A stretch of DNA of 24,059 bases from CAWACC01 sp964390695 (GTDB lineage: Bacteria; Chlamydiota; Chlamydiia; Chlamydiales; Parachlamydiaceae). The notes beneath the pieces are model-generated. The model had not been told where the DNA came from. It ran no database searches and saw only the letters and a program-made list of their open reading frames with translations. Of the stretch, positions 6,099 to 14,111 are shown in pieces (the stretch's first letter is position 1; every line of letters starts with the position of its first letter). A program made the position numbers and the translations under genes. The DNA lies in contig CAYMKI010000035.1 in NCBI GenBank assembly GCA_964390695.1, positions 1 through 24,059 on the forward strand, read 5' to 3'.

Positions 6099-7373
6099 CT
6101 AACTAAGCAATTCAACACTGCCGGCATCCAATTTTAACAAATTGAACAGCGGGCTGACTTTAGTCAAATTCAAGCCCTTGGCCGAGCTGTCGATCCAATC
6201 GCCGATTTTTGCCAAGATACTCTGAGGATCTGACTGCGAGGAAAGCAAGGAACGGATCTGGTCGACAAGTTCTTTTTTAGGGTCATCTTGTGCCAGCAAG
6301 ATTTTTCCGTTTATCATATCCTGGAATTCCACCCCGGTAATTCCTCCTCCTTTGCCTTTAAAGCTGCTCTCCATGTAATACAGAAAGCTAAGAGCCGTCG
6401 ACAACATGGACAATTTCAGTTTTCCTGTCAAATCTGCCACGTATTTATCGTCCATCTGTTCACCGGCACCGATTTGGTGCGTAATAATGGCCATGGCCCA
6501 GTTGTTAAAATCACTGCCGCTGACAATTTTCAAGATCTCTTGGGAGTATTTATTGGCAAACTCATAGTCTATTTTGGCATTAGTAGATCCTGGCGCTACC
6601 GGAAAAGTTTGCACGGCAGCCAAGTTCACCGCTCCATTGATAAATAGGGTAGCTAACGAGGAAAGGTCGACGCTATAGGCAGGTGTAATTTGCCCCATTA
6701 TAGATGCGACCCCCTGACTGAGGGGATCCACCTGCATGGCATTCACGGCGACGCTCCCCGGAACTACGGATAAAACTGCTCCTGTGACAAAGGGGGTAAT
6801 ATCGTTTAGGCCTTCTCGGGATTTGTTGATGATATCATCCAGCCCCGCCACAAATCCCCCCTGTGGCAAAGCCACTCCTGTGAGTGTATTGGTCTCTATC
6901 GAATTCAGCCGCTGCAAGAAGGATAAGGTACTTAAATAAGCTTCATAACCTGCTTTAAGTCTCTCTTCCAAATCGCGTTTATGGTGTTCCGATTTTTCTT
7001 CGCGCCTATCGGCATCCACTTGTTCTTTAATGCTCTTTGACCATTCGGTTAGGACGTTGATGGTTATCTCATCTATCTTGCTGTTGATTTCAAAATTTAA
7101 TGCGTTTATGGATTGAACCGTGGTTTCCTCTGTTTTATGGGTATAGGGCTGTACGATGATTTGATTGTTTGAAAACCAAAATATGTACATAGCTTGCTGC
7201 AGTTCAGGTGAATCGGCCAAAACCCCGCCGCTCGAATTTTTTGCGCCGCTACCGCTGGAAACTGAGTCTTTGGGTGTATAGGCACTATAATTTCCCCCTG
7301 AGATCGGAGCGATAAAATTTGGAGGGATTAGGGGGTTTATATTTGATAATCCATTATCATTCAAACTTTCCAT
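6099..7373 (-). CDS. Unknown protein, possibly secreted
   Basis: I do not recognise this 424-residue protein. The N-terminus (MESLNDNGLSNINPLIPPNF, then a Ser/Gly-rich stretch to about 50) has no classical signal peptide and resembles the flexible, Ser-rich N-termini of type III secreted proteins. A charged helical region follows (about 95-150, with DADRREEKSEHHKRDLEERL). Then come two moderately hydrophobic, Ala/Val/Gly-rich stretches (about 195-215 and 238-260) and a mixed helical C-terminus. The start is ATG 7373, because GATGAGG lies 7 nt upstream; a TTG at 7379 would leave only 2 nt. An extended -10 promoter sits at 7401-7409. The combination of hydrophobic pairs and coiled coil would suit a translocator or membrane-inserting effector, but that is inference only. 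Confidence 0.75.
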   Translation of the reverse strand: MESLNDNGLSNINPLIPPNFIAPISGGNYSAYTPKDSVSSGSGAKNSSGGVLADSPELQQAMYIFWFSNNQIIVQPYTHKTEETTVQSINALNFEINSKIDEITINVLTEWSKSIKEQVDADRREEKSEHHKRDLEERLKAGYEAYLSTLSFLQRLNSIETNTLTGVALPQGGFVAGLDDIINKSREGLNDITPFVTGAVLSVVPGSVAVNAMQVDPLSQGVASIMGQITPAYSVDLSSLATLFINGAVNLAAVQTFPVAPGSTNAKIDYEFANKYSQEILKIVSGSDFNNWAMAIITHQIGAGEQMDDKYVADLTGKLKLSMLSTALSFLYYMESSFKGKGGGITGVEFQDMINGKILLAQDDPKKELVDQIRSLLSSQSDPQSILAKIGDWIDSSAKGLNLTKVSPLFNLLKLDAGSVELLS

Positions 7374-7400
7374 AAACAAACCTCATCTTATCCTTTTATT

Positions 7401-7409
7401 ATTATAGCA
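7401..7409 (-). promoter_or_regulatory. Extended -10 promoter for the 6099-7373 gene
   Basis: On the minus strand TGCTATAAT is a perfect extended -10 element (TGn plus TATAAT at 7401-7406). There is no good -35, but AT-rich sequence lies upstream. The predicted 5' leader is short and carries GATGAGG before the ATG at 7373. Confidence 0.55.
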
Positions 7410-7436
7410 AATTTTTATTTAAAAATAAAAAAAAGC

Positions 7437-7465
7437 TTGGCGACTTGAGATTTTAGGTGTAAAAT
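7437..7465 (+). promoter_or_regulatory. Candidate promoter for the VIT-like/ATPase pair
   Basis: TTGGCG (7437-7442) and TAAAAT (7460-7465) are separated by exactly 17 bp. They lie about 115 bp upstream of the ATG at 7582 and just beyond the divergent promoter at 7401-7409. An A/T-only imperfect palindrome (about 7411-7430) lies immediately upstream. Confidence 0.5.
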
Positions 7466-7581
7466 GCACTCACTAGACCTAAAGTTTCCGGCGCAGCACG
7501 CAAATGGTAACTATTCAGCACCTCATAAAGTGTGTAACTAATTGAACCACACAATATTCTACTGGAGGCACATCCCCTGCT

Positions 7582-8358
7582 ATGGTTGAATCTAACCAAC
7601 AACCTGCTCATTTTAAAGGCAAAGAAGCCATTGCCCATGTGGCGGAGGCTCAAGCTCAAGGCATCATCTCCTCCTCTGAGATTCATGGCACAGAACTACC
7701 TGGCCATCTCTCCGCTGCCACCGATGCCGCCCGTGAAGTCGCCTTTGTGATCGCTCTCATCTGGCTGCTCCTTTCGAAATTAGGAATATCGCAAGCGAAC
7801 CTCATGGGAATTCTTTTGATAACCTCAGGTGGTTTGATCCTATGGAAAACAGGCAGAGGAGCTTGGCTCGCATGGTTCAGGCTAGAACGCTTGCATCGTA
7901 TTGTCGCCCAGGAGAAGTGGGAAATCGAACATCATAGGCAACAAGAAAGAGAAGAGCTGAAAGCCCTCTATGCCGCCAAGGGTTTTGAAGGCAAACTGCT
8001 AGAAGAAGTGCTGGATGTCCTCATGGCAGACGGAGACCGTCTCCTTCGCGTGATGATCGAAGAGGAATTAGGTCTTTCTCTGGAATCGCATGAGCATCCC
8101 TTAAAGCAAAGCTTGGGTGCTCTGGCAGGCGCGATTTTGGGCTGTATTATTCCCTTGCTTGGGCTCCTAGTGTCGCCTTCCTTGGGCATTATCATAGGCG
8201 CTCTCCTGGCTATCGCATTAGGAGCTTCAATAGCCGCATTTCATGAGAAAAACCGCATTATACCTGCAATGATCTGGAACATCGGCATTGGAGCGGTAGC
8301 TTTTGGTTTTGTCTACTTTATTTTAGATTATATTATCCCCACACACCCATATACATGA
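7582..8358 (+). CDS. VIT/CCC1-like membrane protein, probable Fe/Mn role
   Basis: A 258-residue membrane protein with the layout of VIT/CCC1 iron-manganese transporters. There are two membrane segments (about 53-69 and 72-90), a long charged cytosolic helical domain (about 100-165), then three more spans (about 177-197, 200-220 and 229-250). The cytosolic part carries the family-like pattern EREELKALYAAKGF followed by IEEELGL, where VIT proteins gather metal-binding Glu residues, and TM3 has a Pro-Leu-Leu segment. The first span lacks the Asp-Gly motif of canonical VIT1, so the transport activity may differ. GGAGG (7564-7568) precedes the ATG by 13 nt, longer than ideal. The stop overlaps the ATPase start as ATGA. 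From memory the arrangement matches C. trachomatis CT728/CT727. Confidence 0.8.
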   Translation: MVESNQQPAHFKGKEAIAHVAEAQAQGIISSSEIHGTELPGHLSAATDAAREVAFVIALIWLLLSKLGISQANLMGILLITSGGLILWKTGRGAWLAWFRLERLHRIVAQEKWEIEHHRQQEREELKALYAAKGFEGKLLEEVLDVLMADGDRLLRVMIEEELGLSLESHEHPLKQSLGALAGAILGCIIPLLGLLVSPSLGIIIGALLAIALGASIAAFHEKNRIIPAMIWNIGIGAVAFGFVYFILDYIIPTHPYT

Positions 8359-10364
8359 AATCCAAAACAGATACCCCAGCGCCTCACCCCGTGGTCTTTG
8401 AGGAGTTTTTCCAGCTTGGGCTTGAAGAATCCATCAGCCCCTTTATTACCGCCAATACCCGCTCATGGGGGGCTCATCTGCACCTAAAAGGGGCCATCAT
8501 AGCCGCCCTCATGCTTTTATTAAGCTTCGTCCTTTCTTATCATGCCGAATGGAGGCCGATATCTCATTTTTGTCTGCTATTGGTCTATTTTTTTGCCGGG
8601 ATTCCCTCCCTAATCGATGCTATCGAAGACCTATCGCTAGGAGATGTGAATATCGACGTGTTAATGACCTTGGCAGCCTTTTCATCGGTATTGATTGGTA
8701 GCGGCATGGAAGGGGGGCTTCTCTTGGTGTTATTTTGCTTATCCGGCGCTATGGAAGAGACCGTAACGGCTAAAGCCAGAAGCAATTTAAATAACCTTTA
8801 TAAACTCTCCCCTACCAAAGCCTGCGTGATAGAAGATAATGGGCTGCTGATAGAACGGGCCATCAGCGACATCGTCCCAGGCACTGTGATCCTGATAAAA
8901 TCCGGTCAGGTTGTTCCGTTGGACGGAGTTGTCATCGAAGGCATCTCTTCCGTTAATCTTGTGCATTTAACCGGAGAAAACCTCCCTGTATTGAAACAGA
9001 AAGGAGATACTGTACCTGCAGGCGCAAGAAATCTAGAAGGTACCTTGACTATAGAGGTGACGCATAGCAGCGCAGACTCCACCCTATCGCACATTATAAA
9101 GCTGGTGACTGAAGCCCAGGAAGCCAAGCCATATCTGCAGCGCTGGTTTGACAACTTAAGCCAGGGGTATGCGGTGACCATAATACTGCTGTGCCTGTTT
9201 TTTGCAATGACTTTACCGCTCATTTTGCCTATTCCCCTATTCGGAGTGGAAGGATCTATCTATCGCGCCTTGGCTTTTTTAATTGCAGCTTCTCCCTGTG
9301 CGCTGATTATAGCCATTCCCATTGCATATCTCAGCGCAATTGGAGCGTGCGCGCGCAGAGGCATACTGCTAAAGGGCGGTATATTTCTCGATGCTCTTGC
9401 CTCGTGCAAGGCTATTGCTTTTGATAAAACCGGGACCATTACCACAGGAGAACTTACTTGCGAAGGGATGGAAGGACTGGAAGCGTACCCTATTCCAGAT
9501 ACAAACTTCGCTTTGTCCACCGCTGTAGCTATGGAACGCAATACCACGCACCCCTTAGCCAAATCCATTCTAGCCTACGCAAGTCAAAAACCACTACCTA
9601 CAGTGCGTTTGTCAGAATTCAAAACCTTGCCCGGCTATGGCCTTCAAGCCAAAGTCCAAAGCGGGGACAATGCCTTATTGGAAACCTTTATAGGAAGCGC
9701 AGATTTTATCACCTCCAAGCTGCCATCCCATCTTGTACAAAGGTTATTAGCCAAGAAAAAAGCCTATGAGGAACAAGGAAAGTCCCTATCCGTTCTGATG
9801 ATAGGCACACAAGCCTATCTTTTTCATTTCAAAGATACACCTCGTGTGAGCATAAAAGATACCATCAAGGCCCTGCAGCATCATTGGGACATCACTCCGA
9901 TAATGTTAACCGGAGACCATGACAAAAGCGCTCGTGCCGTGGCGGAAGCTGTGGGAATAAAAGAATACTACGCTGATCTCAAACCGGAAGATAAACTTGA
10001 GCATGTCGCAAAATTATCCTCGGAAAAGGGACTAGCTATGATCGGAGATGGAATCAATGACGCCCCCGCTTTGGCTAGAGCCACCGTAGGCATCGGAATG
10101 GGGAAGGTCGGCAGTACAGCAGCCTTGGACGCCTCGGACATCATTCTTCTTCAAGATAACATAGAACAGCTGGACTGGTTATTTGCCAAAGCTATGGCCA
10201 CGAAAAGAATCGTCCGCCAAAATTTGTGGCTGGCAGCCGCAGCTATTGTGGTCGCCTCCTTGCCGGCACTTTCAGGCTACATTCCCCTTTGGCTGGCAGT
10301 ATTATTGCATGAAGGCGGCACGGTTCTTGTCGGTCTCAATGGACTTAGACTTCTGAAATTATGA
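8355..10364 (+). CDS. P1B-type metal efflux ATPase (P1B-4 motifs)
   Basis: A 669-residue heavy-metal-translocating P-type ATPase. Actuator loop TGE is at 206-208, the membrane metal motif SPC at 313-315, and the phosphorylation site DKTGT at 357-361 (Asp357). The His-Pro of the P1B nucleotide domain is at 399-400, TGD at 519-521, the hinge GDGINDAP at 564-571, and HEGGT at 652-656, followed by NGLRLL. SPC together with HEGGT in the last spans is the signature of the P1B-4 subgroup, whose studied members export Fe2+ and/or Co2+ (for example PfeT, CtpD and CoaT). The N-terminus has no HMA metal-binding domain and no Cys-x-x-Cys, as is usual for that subgroup. Annotations such as zinc/cadmium ATPase are therefore probably wrong. 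The start is ATG 8355 in the ATGA overlap with the VIT-like gene. It converges with the gene ending at 10393. Confidence 0.93.
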   Translation: MKSKTDTPAPHPVVFEEFFQLGLEESISPFITANTRSWGAHLHLKGAIIAALMLLLSFVLSYHAEWRPISHFCLLLVYFFAGIPSLIDAIEDLSLGDVNIDVLMTLAAFSSVLIGSGMEGGLLLVLFCLSGAMEETVTAKARSNLNNLYKLSPTKACVIEDNGLLIERAISDIVPGTVILIKSGQVVPLDGVVIEGISSVNLVHLTGENLPVLKQKGDTVPAGARNLEGTLTIEVTHSSADSTLSHIIKLVTEAQEAKPYLQRWFDNLSQGYAVTIILLCLFFAMTLPLILPIPLFGVEGSIYRALAFLIAASPCALIIAIPIAYLSAIGACARRGILLKGGIFLDALASCKAIAFDKTGTITTGELTCEGMEGLEAYPIPDTNFALSTAVAMERNTTHPLAKSILAYASQKPLPTVRLSEFKTLPGYGLQAKVQSGDNALLETFIGSADFITSKLPSHLVQRLLAKKKAYEEQGKSLSVLMIGTQAYLFHFKDTPRVSIKDTIKALQHHWDITPIMLTGDHDKSARAVAEAVGIKEYYADLKPEDKLEHVAKLSSEKGLAMIGDGINDAPALARATVGIGMGKVGSTAALDASDIILLQDNIEQLDWLFAKAMATKRIVRQNLWLAAAAIVVASLPALSGYIPLWLAVLLHEGGTVLVGLNGLRLLKL

Positions 10365-10392
10365 TGCTGAACGTTAGATTTGAAAATTTATA

Positions 10393-11397
10393 CTATTCGG
10401 AGAGGTCCTCTAGAGGTATAGCAGATTCATCCTCTTCCTCCAAAATGATAGTATGCTCATTCGATGACTCGGCTTCCTCTCCTATTTCTCGTAAATTCGC
10501 TTTAGTTTCCAACATATCTTTTTGCTTTAACGGTACTTTGACCTTAGCCATCTCACGCTCTATATTCTTCTGAGTGCGATAATTGCAATATTTGATAGCG
10601 CCCACAGCGCCTGTAATACACAAAGCCACTCCGCCAACTCCTAGTCCAACCCCCAGCTTTTCTTCAAATGCAACGCTATCTTTCTCGCAGAAATGGATGA
10701 TCGATTCGGAATATCCTTTAATAAGATTATCTTTGTGAACACTTGTATGATTAGCAAATTCAGCAACCACCTCCCAATTTCGGTTGATATAATCTAATGA
10801 TTTGACGTCATACTTCAGATTCAATACGTACCAATAACTATATTCCTCATCTGAGTCCCAGCAATAACCGCAATGTGTTTTGCAAGGCTCAATGTACTGT
10901 TTAAAACATGCTTTCAGCCGGCCTGTGATGTCAGACACGTCTTTTGCACTGAAGTGAACATAATAAAATACTGGAGTTTCAGAGGTACAGTTGTCCGGAA
11001 TATTCATGGGAATGCAAGCGATTTCATCTTGATGAGTATGGTCGCATCCCGGCACATCGCGAAAATATTTAAACTGTTCCTCGGAAAGCACATTTCTGGC
11101 TAATTGAGCTGTTTTGGCTGGCTCAGATCGACCTTGCCGCCAAATTGATTGCAGCACATAATCCAATGCTTGGCCTACCCAAGTGACGGAAGGCGTTTGC
11201 ATGTCGTTATTCAAGAATTCTCTAGCTTGTCCGCTGGCAATCCAATCATACACCTTAACCGCAGGGTGAGGGCTAGGATCCATCATGTACGTCAACGGTT
11301 CCTGTGCACTAACCCCCAACGTCTCAGGCAAAACATTGGACTTTGGCCAGGCATAAGATTTCAAGGAATACGATGCTAGGGAAGAGAGAAAGCTCAT
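10393..11397 (-). CDS. Cys-rich protein with one membrane span, unknown
   Basis: I do not recognise this 334-residue protein. Residues 1-245 have no signal peptide and contain eight Cys, including CKTHCGYC (172-179). A single Gly/Val/Ala-rich membrane span follows at about 249-269, then a basic segment (YRTQKNIEREMAKVK) and a very acidic tail (about 306-334). The tail-after-span arrangement suggests a C-terminally anchored protein, with the basic-after-span side cytosolic and the Cys-rich domain on the other side. AAAGG lies 6 nt before the ATG at 11397. A strong palindrome (11418-11453) sits just upstream and separates it from the hydrolase gene. It could be read through from that operon or have its own promoter. 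Confidence 0.75.
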   Translation of the reverse strand: MSFLSSLASYSLKSYAWPKSNVLPETLGVSAQEPLTYMMDPSPHPAVKVYDWIASGQAREFLNNDMQTPSVTWVGQALDYVLQSIWRQGRSEPAKTAQLARNVLSEEQFKYFRDVPGCDHTHQDEIACIPMNIPDNCTSETPVFYYVHFSAKDVSDITGRLKACFKQYIEPCKTHCGYCWDSDEEYSYWYVLNLKYDVKSLDYINRNWEVVAEFANHTSVHKDNLIKGYSESIIHFCEKDSVAFEEKLGVGLGVGGVALCITGAVGAIKYCNYRTQKNIEREMAKVKVPLKQKDMLETKANLREIGEEAESSNEHTIILEEEDESAIPLEDLSE

Positions 11398-11417
11398 ATA
11401 ATGCCTTTGTTGTAAGC

Positions 11418-11453
11418 TTTAGATAATAACGGATACCGCCGTCATTATCTAAA
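11418..11453. promoter_or_regulatory. 15-bp stem palindrome between minus-strand genes
   Basis: TTTAGATAATAACGG (11418-11432) pairs with CCGTCATTATCTAAA (11439-11453) with one mismatch and a 6-nt loop. On the minus strand no T-run follows, so it is a poor intrinsic terminator. It lies about 14 bp before the AAAGG of the 10393-11397 gene. It may be an operator or an mRNA stem that limits read-through from the hydrolase gene. Confidence 0.55.
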
Positions 11454-11488
11454 TTTAAAGAATTTAGCACTACAGATTTTGCTTTGCC

Positions 11489-12679
11489 CTAAGCCAACAG
11501 CTTGATGAACATATCCACAGAATGTCGATACGCAATGCAATCTTCTTGATACAGCTTGTTTTGGATCTTGTCTAAAGAGCTATGTTTTGAACTTGACGGT
11601 TTAAAATAACATACCCTATCCATGAGCCTATCATGTGGAAAAGGAAGCTTTTTTAATAAACCGAGTTTTTTGACCAGAGCCATTCGTTTGGCAAATTCGC
11701 TGGCGGGTAATTTAGCTTTGGACTTACCAGATTTTTGAGAAGGCTCTTTTTCATGGATGACAGTTTTGTATTTAACATTGGCCTGGTAATTTTCTTTATG
11801 TGTATCCCTACCGACTTTGATGAAATGGAAGGGAATACTCCTCTTCAAACCTTTGTTTGCGCGCTTGAGGGCTTTATATAGTGAAACGTGATGGCGGACT
11901 ATAGGATCTTTCCGAGTCAATATAATGCCCTTTTTTGTAGCATCTTGAAAAGGTTTTAGAGGTTTCATGTCCCAGTTTGAGAATTTCACCAACGAAGCTA
12001 AGAAATCGCCTTTACGAGCTTTGACAGCTGCCGAAAAGGAGCTGAAGCTCGCTTCGGAAACTAATGCTCCTTTATGATTAACATGAGCGTGCACCTCTGC
12101 GGCCACTCCTCCACCCAGAGAGTGTCCATAGAGCAGAATATTTTCCGGTATAGCCTTGTGCTGTTTCTGCAAATACTCTAAGATCATTTTGCCGTCTTGA
12201 ATCAAATCATCCTTGGAACTTAAAGTCCCGCGGCTATTTCCCACACTGCGGTAGTCGAATGCAACCACATTGCTTCCGGTATCATCCGCAAGCTTTTTGA
12301 GCGCCTCTACGTGATTGTCATAACGGTCGTTGATCCCATTGAAAACGACAATATATTTATTGGATGAGTTGTTTGGAAGGATGATTGACCCATCTATGAT
12401 GATTTTTCCTGCTTGCACGGAGATTTTAAACGGTTCTAGTTTTGTATGCGCCACTAATTGTTTTTTATATGTGATGCTGGGGAGGAAGCTGCGATTTTCG
12501 TTTTTCACAAAGAGAATTTTTTTAGCAATTAATCTTCCTACCATTTTAGGGAAATTTAACTTTTTGAAGATGCCGCTTATTGCAGATGGGCTACGCTTGT
12601 CTTTTATATCCTTCGATGATGTCGATTCATAATACCACGGTTTTTGACTAAATTTATTATATACACCTAAATCTAACAT
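11489..12679 (-). CDS. Alpha/beta hydrolase of CHLPS/SidB-like type
   Basis: A serine hydrolase with alpha/beta fold, 396 residues. Strand YIVVFNG (109-115) is followed by the oxyanion-side loop, VVAFDYRSVGNSRG (138-151), and the nucleophile elbow GHSLG (185-189, Ser187). The acid is probably Asp258 in RKDPIV and the base His294 in RDTHKEN, so the whole triad is readable. The layout resembles the chlamydial CHLPS (DUF818) proteins and the Legionella SidB-type hydrolases, which I recall from memory. The roughly 100-residue N-terminal extension and the basic C-terminus (about 300-350) are not part of the core. No signal peptide is seen; substrate is unknown, perhaps a lipid. The start ATG overlaps the stop of the coiled-coil gene (TAATG), implying translational coupling. 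Confidence 0.85.
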   Translation of the reverse strand: MLDLGVYNKFSQKPWYYESTSSKDIKDKRSPSAISGIFKKLNFPKMVGRLIAKKILFVKNENRSFLPSITYKKQLVAHTKLEPFKISVQAGKIIIDGSIILPNNSSNKYIVVFNGINDRYDNHVEALKKLADDTGSNVVAFDYRSVGNSRGTLSSKDDLIQDGKMILEYLQKQHKAIPENILLYGHSLGGGVAAEVHAHVNHKGALVSEASFSSFSAAVKARKGDFLASLVKFSNWDMKPLKPFQDATKKGIILTRKDPIVRHHVSLYKALKRANKGLKRSIPFHFIKVGRDTHKENYQANVKYKTVIHEKEPSQKSGKSKAKLPASEFAKRMALVKKLGLLKKLPFPHDRLMDRVCYFKPSSSKHSSLDKIQNKLYQEDCIAYRHSVDMFIKLLA

Positions 12680-13755
12680 TATTTACACCTTGAATTATGC
12701 CTTTTTATAATTTTCATCAACTGCACATCAAGATTCATTGCTTTAGATTTTTTTATTTCTAAATCGGACTTTATTCTATCATTTTCATTATCCAATTCCG
12801 CTATTTTTCTATTCAATTTACTTATTTTTTGTCTGAATAGTGATAAAGCTATATCTTTCTTGTGCAAATTATGCTGGATTTTACCGAGATTACTATTCTC
12901 CTTGACTATCCGTTGTTGTAGATGTATTTGAGCTGCCTGATTAATTTCCAGCTTATTGTCTAAAGAATCTATACGGGAGTATGCTTGATTTAATTTCTTC
13001 ACAGCATATGTTTCATTTTTAACGTAATGGAATTTTTGTTTTTGGTTCTTTTTGACTTGCTTGAGTTCGGCTTCTAAGTGATGCACTTGTATCTCAAGAA
13101 TTCTGAATTTATTTTTAATCTTGGCATCTTCCGTAATAATCTGGGTCAAAAGTGTTTTATTCTTAGCTATCGATCTATTGATTTTCTTTGAGTTGTCCTG
13201 CAAGAGCTTCATGTCTTCTTCGAGTTGTTGCAACTTCTTATCCATTTCACTGCGTTTACCAAGCCATTTAATCCGTTTTTGATTCAGCTCTATGGAAAAG
13301 TGTTCCAATACAGATGTTTCTGTTTTCAAACGCTCTTTGCTCAATTTTGCTTCGTTAATGATTGCTCTAGAGATAATTTTATCTTGTAGATGTTTTATTA
13401 AAACATACTGATGGCATAGATGTGGATGTTTTGCAAACACATTTACATTCTCTTTTTTAAGAAATTCTAGTCTTCCACGCAAACGAGTAAATGCACTGTT
13501 TCCGTTAAGCTCTTCATTGGCCGCTTCTATTTTCGATTCATTTTCAATGCATAGTAATGCATTTTGAACTCTCTCAAGTCCGTAATTTGCTTTATGAGTA
13601 AAACGAAATTTAAAGAATTCACCGATCGAATTAAAGAATTTAGAAACAAGTTTATTAATCCTATTATCAATCGTTTCACTGGCAACAACTTTGCCTGCAA
13701 TTATTTTGGCAATAGCTGTTATATTCAAACCTTGGATCTTAGCAAAATCGCTCAT
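12679..13755 (-). CDS. Coiled-coil protein coupled to hydrolase, unknown
   Basis: A 358-residue protein that is mostly coiled coil (about 110-350: runs of heptad-like Leu/Ile with Lys, Glu and Gln). It is preceded by a weakly hydrophobic N-terminus (GLNITAIAKIIAGKVVASE, about 9-27) and a Phe-rich patch (FFNSIGEFFKFRF, about 40-52). No catalytic motif is visible. It is the first gene of a two-gene unit; its TAA overlaps the ATG of the hydrolase by one base. The start ATG 13755 is preceded by AGAG at 8 nt, and a candidate promoter lies at 13799-13828. It may bind, target or chaperone the hydrolase, or be a structural or secreted protein; the sequence does not decide. Confidence 0.75.
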   Translation of the reverse strand: MSDFAKIQGLNITAIAKIIAGKVVASETIDNRINKLVSKFFNSIGEFFKFRFTHKANYGLERVQNALLCIENESKIEAANEELNGNSAFTRLRGRLEFLKKENVNVFAKHPHLCHQYVLIKHLQDKIISRAIINEAKLSKERLKTETSVLEHFSIELNQKRIKWLGKRSEMDKKLQQLEEDMKLLQDNSKKINRSIAKNKTLLTQIITEDAKIKNKFRILEIQVHHLEAELKQVKKNQKQKFHYVKNETYAVKKLNQAYSRIDSLDNKLEINQAAQIHLQQRIVKENSNLGKIQHNLHKKDIALSLFRQKISKLNRKIAELDNENDRIKSDLEIKKSKAMNLDVQLMKIIKRHNSRCK

Positions 13756-13798
13756 TAATAAGTCTCTATTTTATTTTTATTAATTATAAATAATTAAA

Positions 13799-13828
13799 AC
13801 TATACCACAAATCAAATATATTTATCAA
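13799..13828 (-). promoter_or_regulatory. Candidate promoter of coiled-coil/hydrolase operon
   Basis: On the minus strand TTGATA (13823-13828) and TATAGT (13799-13804) are separated by 18 bp, about 45 bp upstream of the ATG at 13755. The surroundings are very AT-rich. Confidence 0.5.
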
Positions 13829-13940
13829 TATTTACAATTCTAAAAATCAAACATAATTTTAATTTCAACACTTAATAACGCTAATACATCAGATAAATGG
13901 TTCATCACGCAAATGAGTACAAGACGATAAACAGTGTCGA

Positions 13941-14096
13941 ATGACAACAGCAGAAATATTAACTGTAGCTATAGTTTCGGCTCTTTTTTTTAGTGGTAAT
14001 CTTGCTCGAACAAGACTTGTCTTAAAACATGACAAATACATTCCAAATTATTTTAAACCCAACAATTTGTTTAAAAAAAAGTGCAGTCTCGATTAA
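13941..14096 (+). CDS. Possible 51-residue membrane protein
   Basis: An ATG-initiated ORF of 51 codons ending TAA at 14094-14096. Its N-terminal half is one hydrophobic helix (AEILTVAIVSALFFSGN, about 4-20). The C-terminal half is basic and aromatic (LVLKHDKYIPNYFKP, then KKKCSLD), consistent with a single-span protein with a cytosolic tail. Against it, there is no Shine-Dalgarno before the ATG, no clear promoter, and it sits in an AT-rich intergenic stretch where chance ORFs are common. Conservation in related genomes would decide. Confidence 0.35.
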   Translation: MTTAEILTVAIVSALFFSGNLARTRLVLKHDKYIPNYFKPNNLFKKKCSLD

Positions 14097-14111
14097 GATA
14101 CTGGCTTGAAA

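Noticed and set aside
7405..7430. Possible Fur- or DtxR-type metal box upstream of the VIT-like gene
   Set aside because: The palindrome is A/T-only and imperfect and matches no consensus well enough.
12330..12632. Plus-strand 100-codon ORF in the hydrolase gene
   Set aside because: It is antisense to the N-terminal half of a gene with clear catalytic motifs.
14001..14014. CTTGCTCGAACAAG near-palindrome
   Set aside because: It lies inside the possible small ORF, has a mismatch, and is short enough to be chance.
14020..14040. CIRCE-like TTGTC-N9-GACAA
   Set aside because: Only five bases pair, they do not match the CIRCE arms, and no chaperone gene follows.
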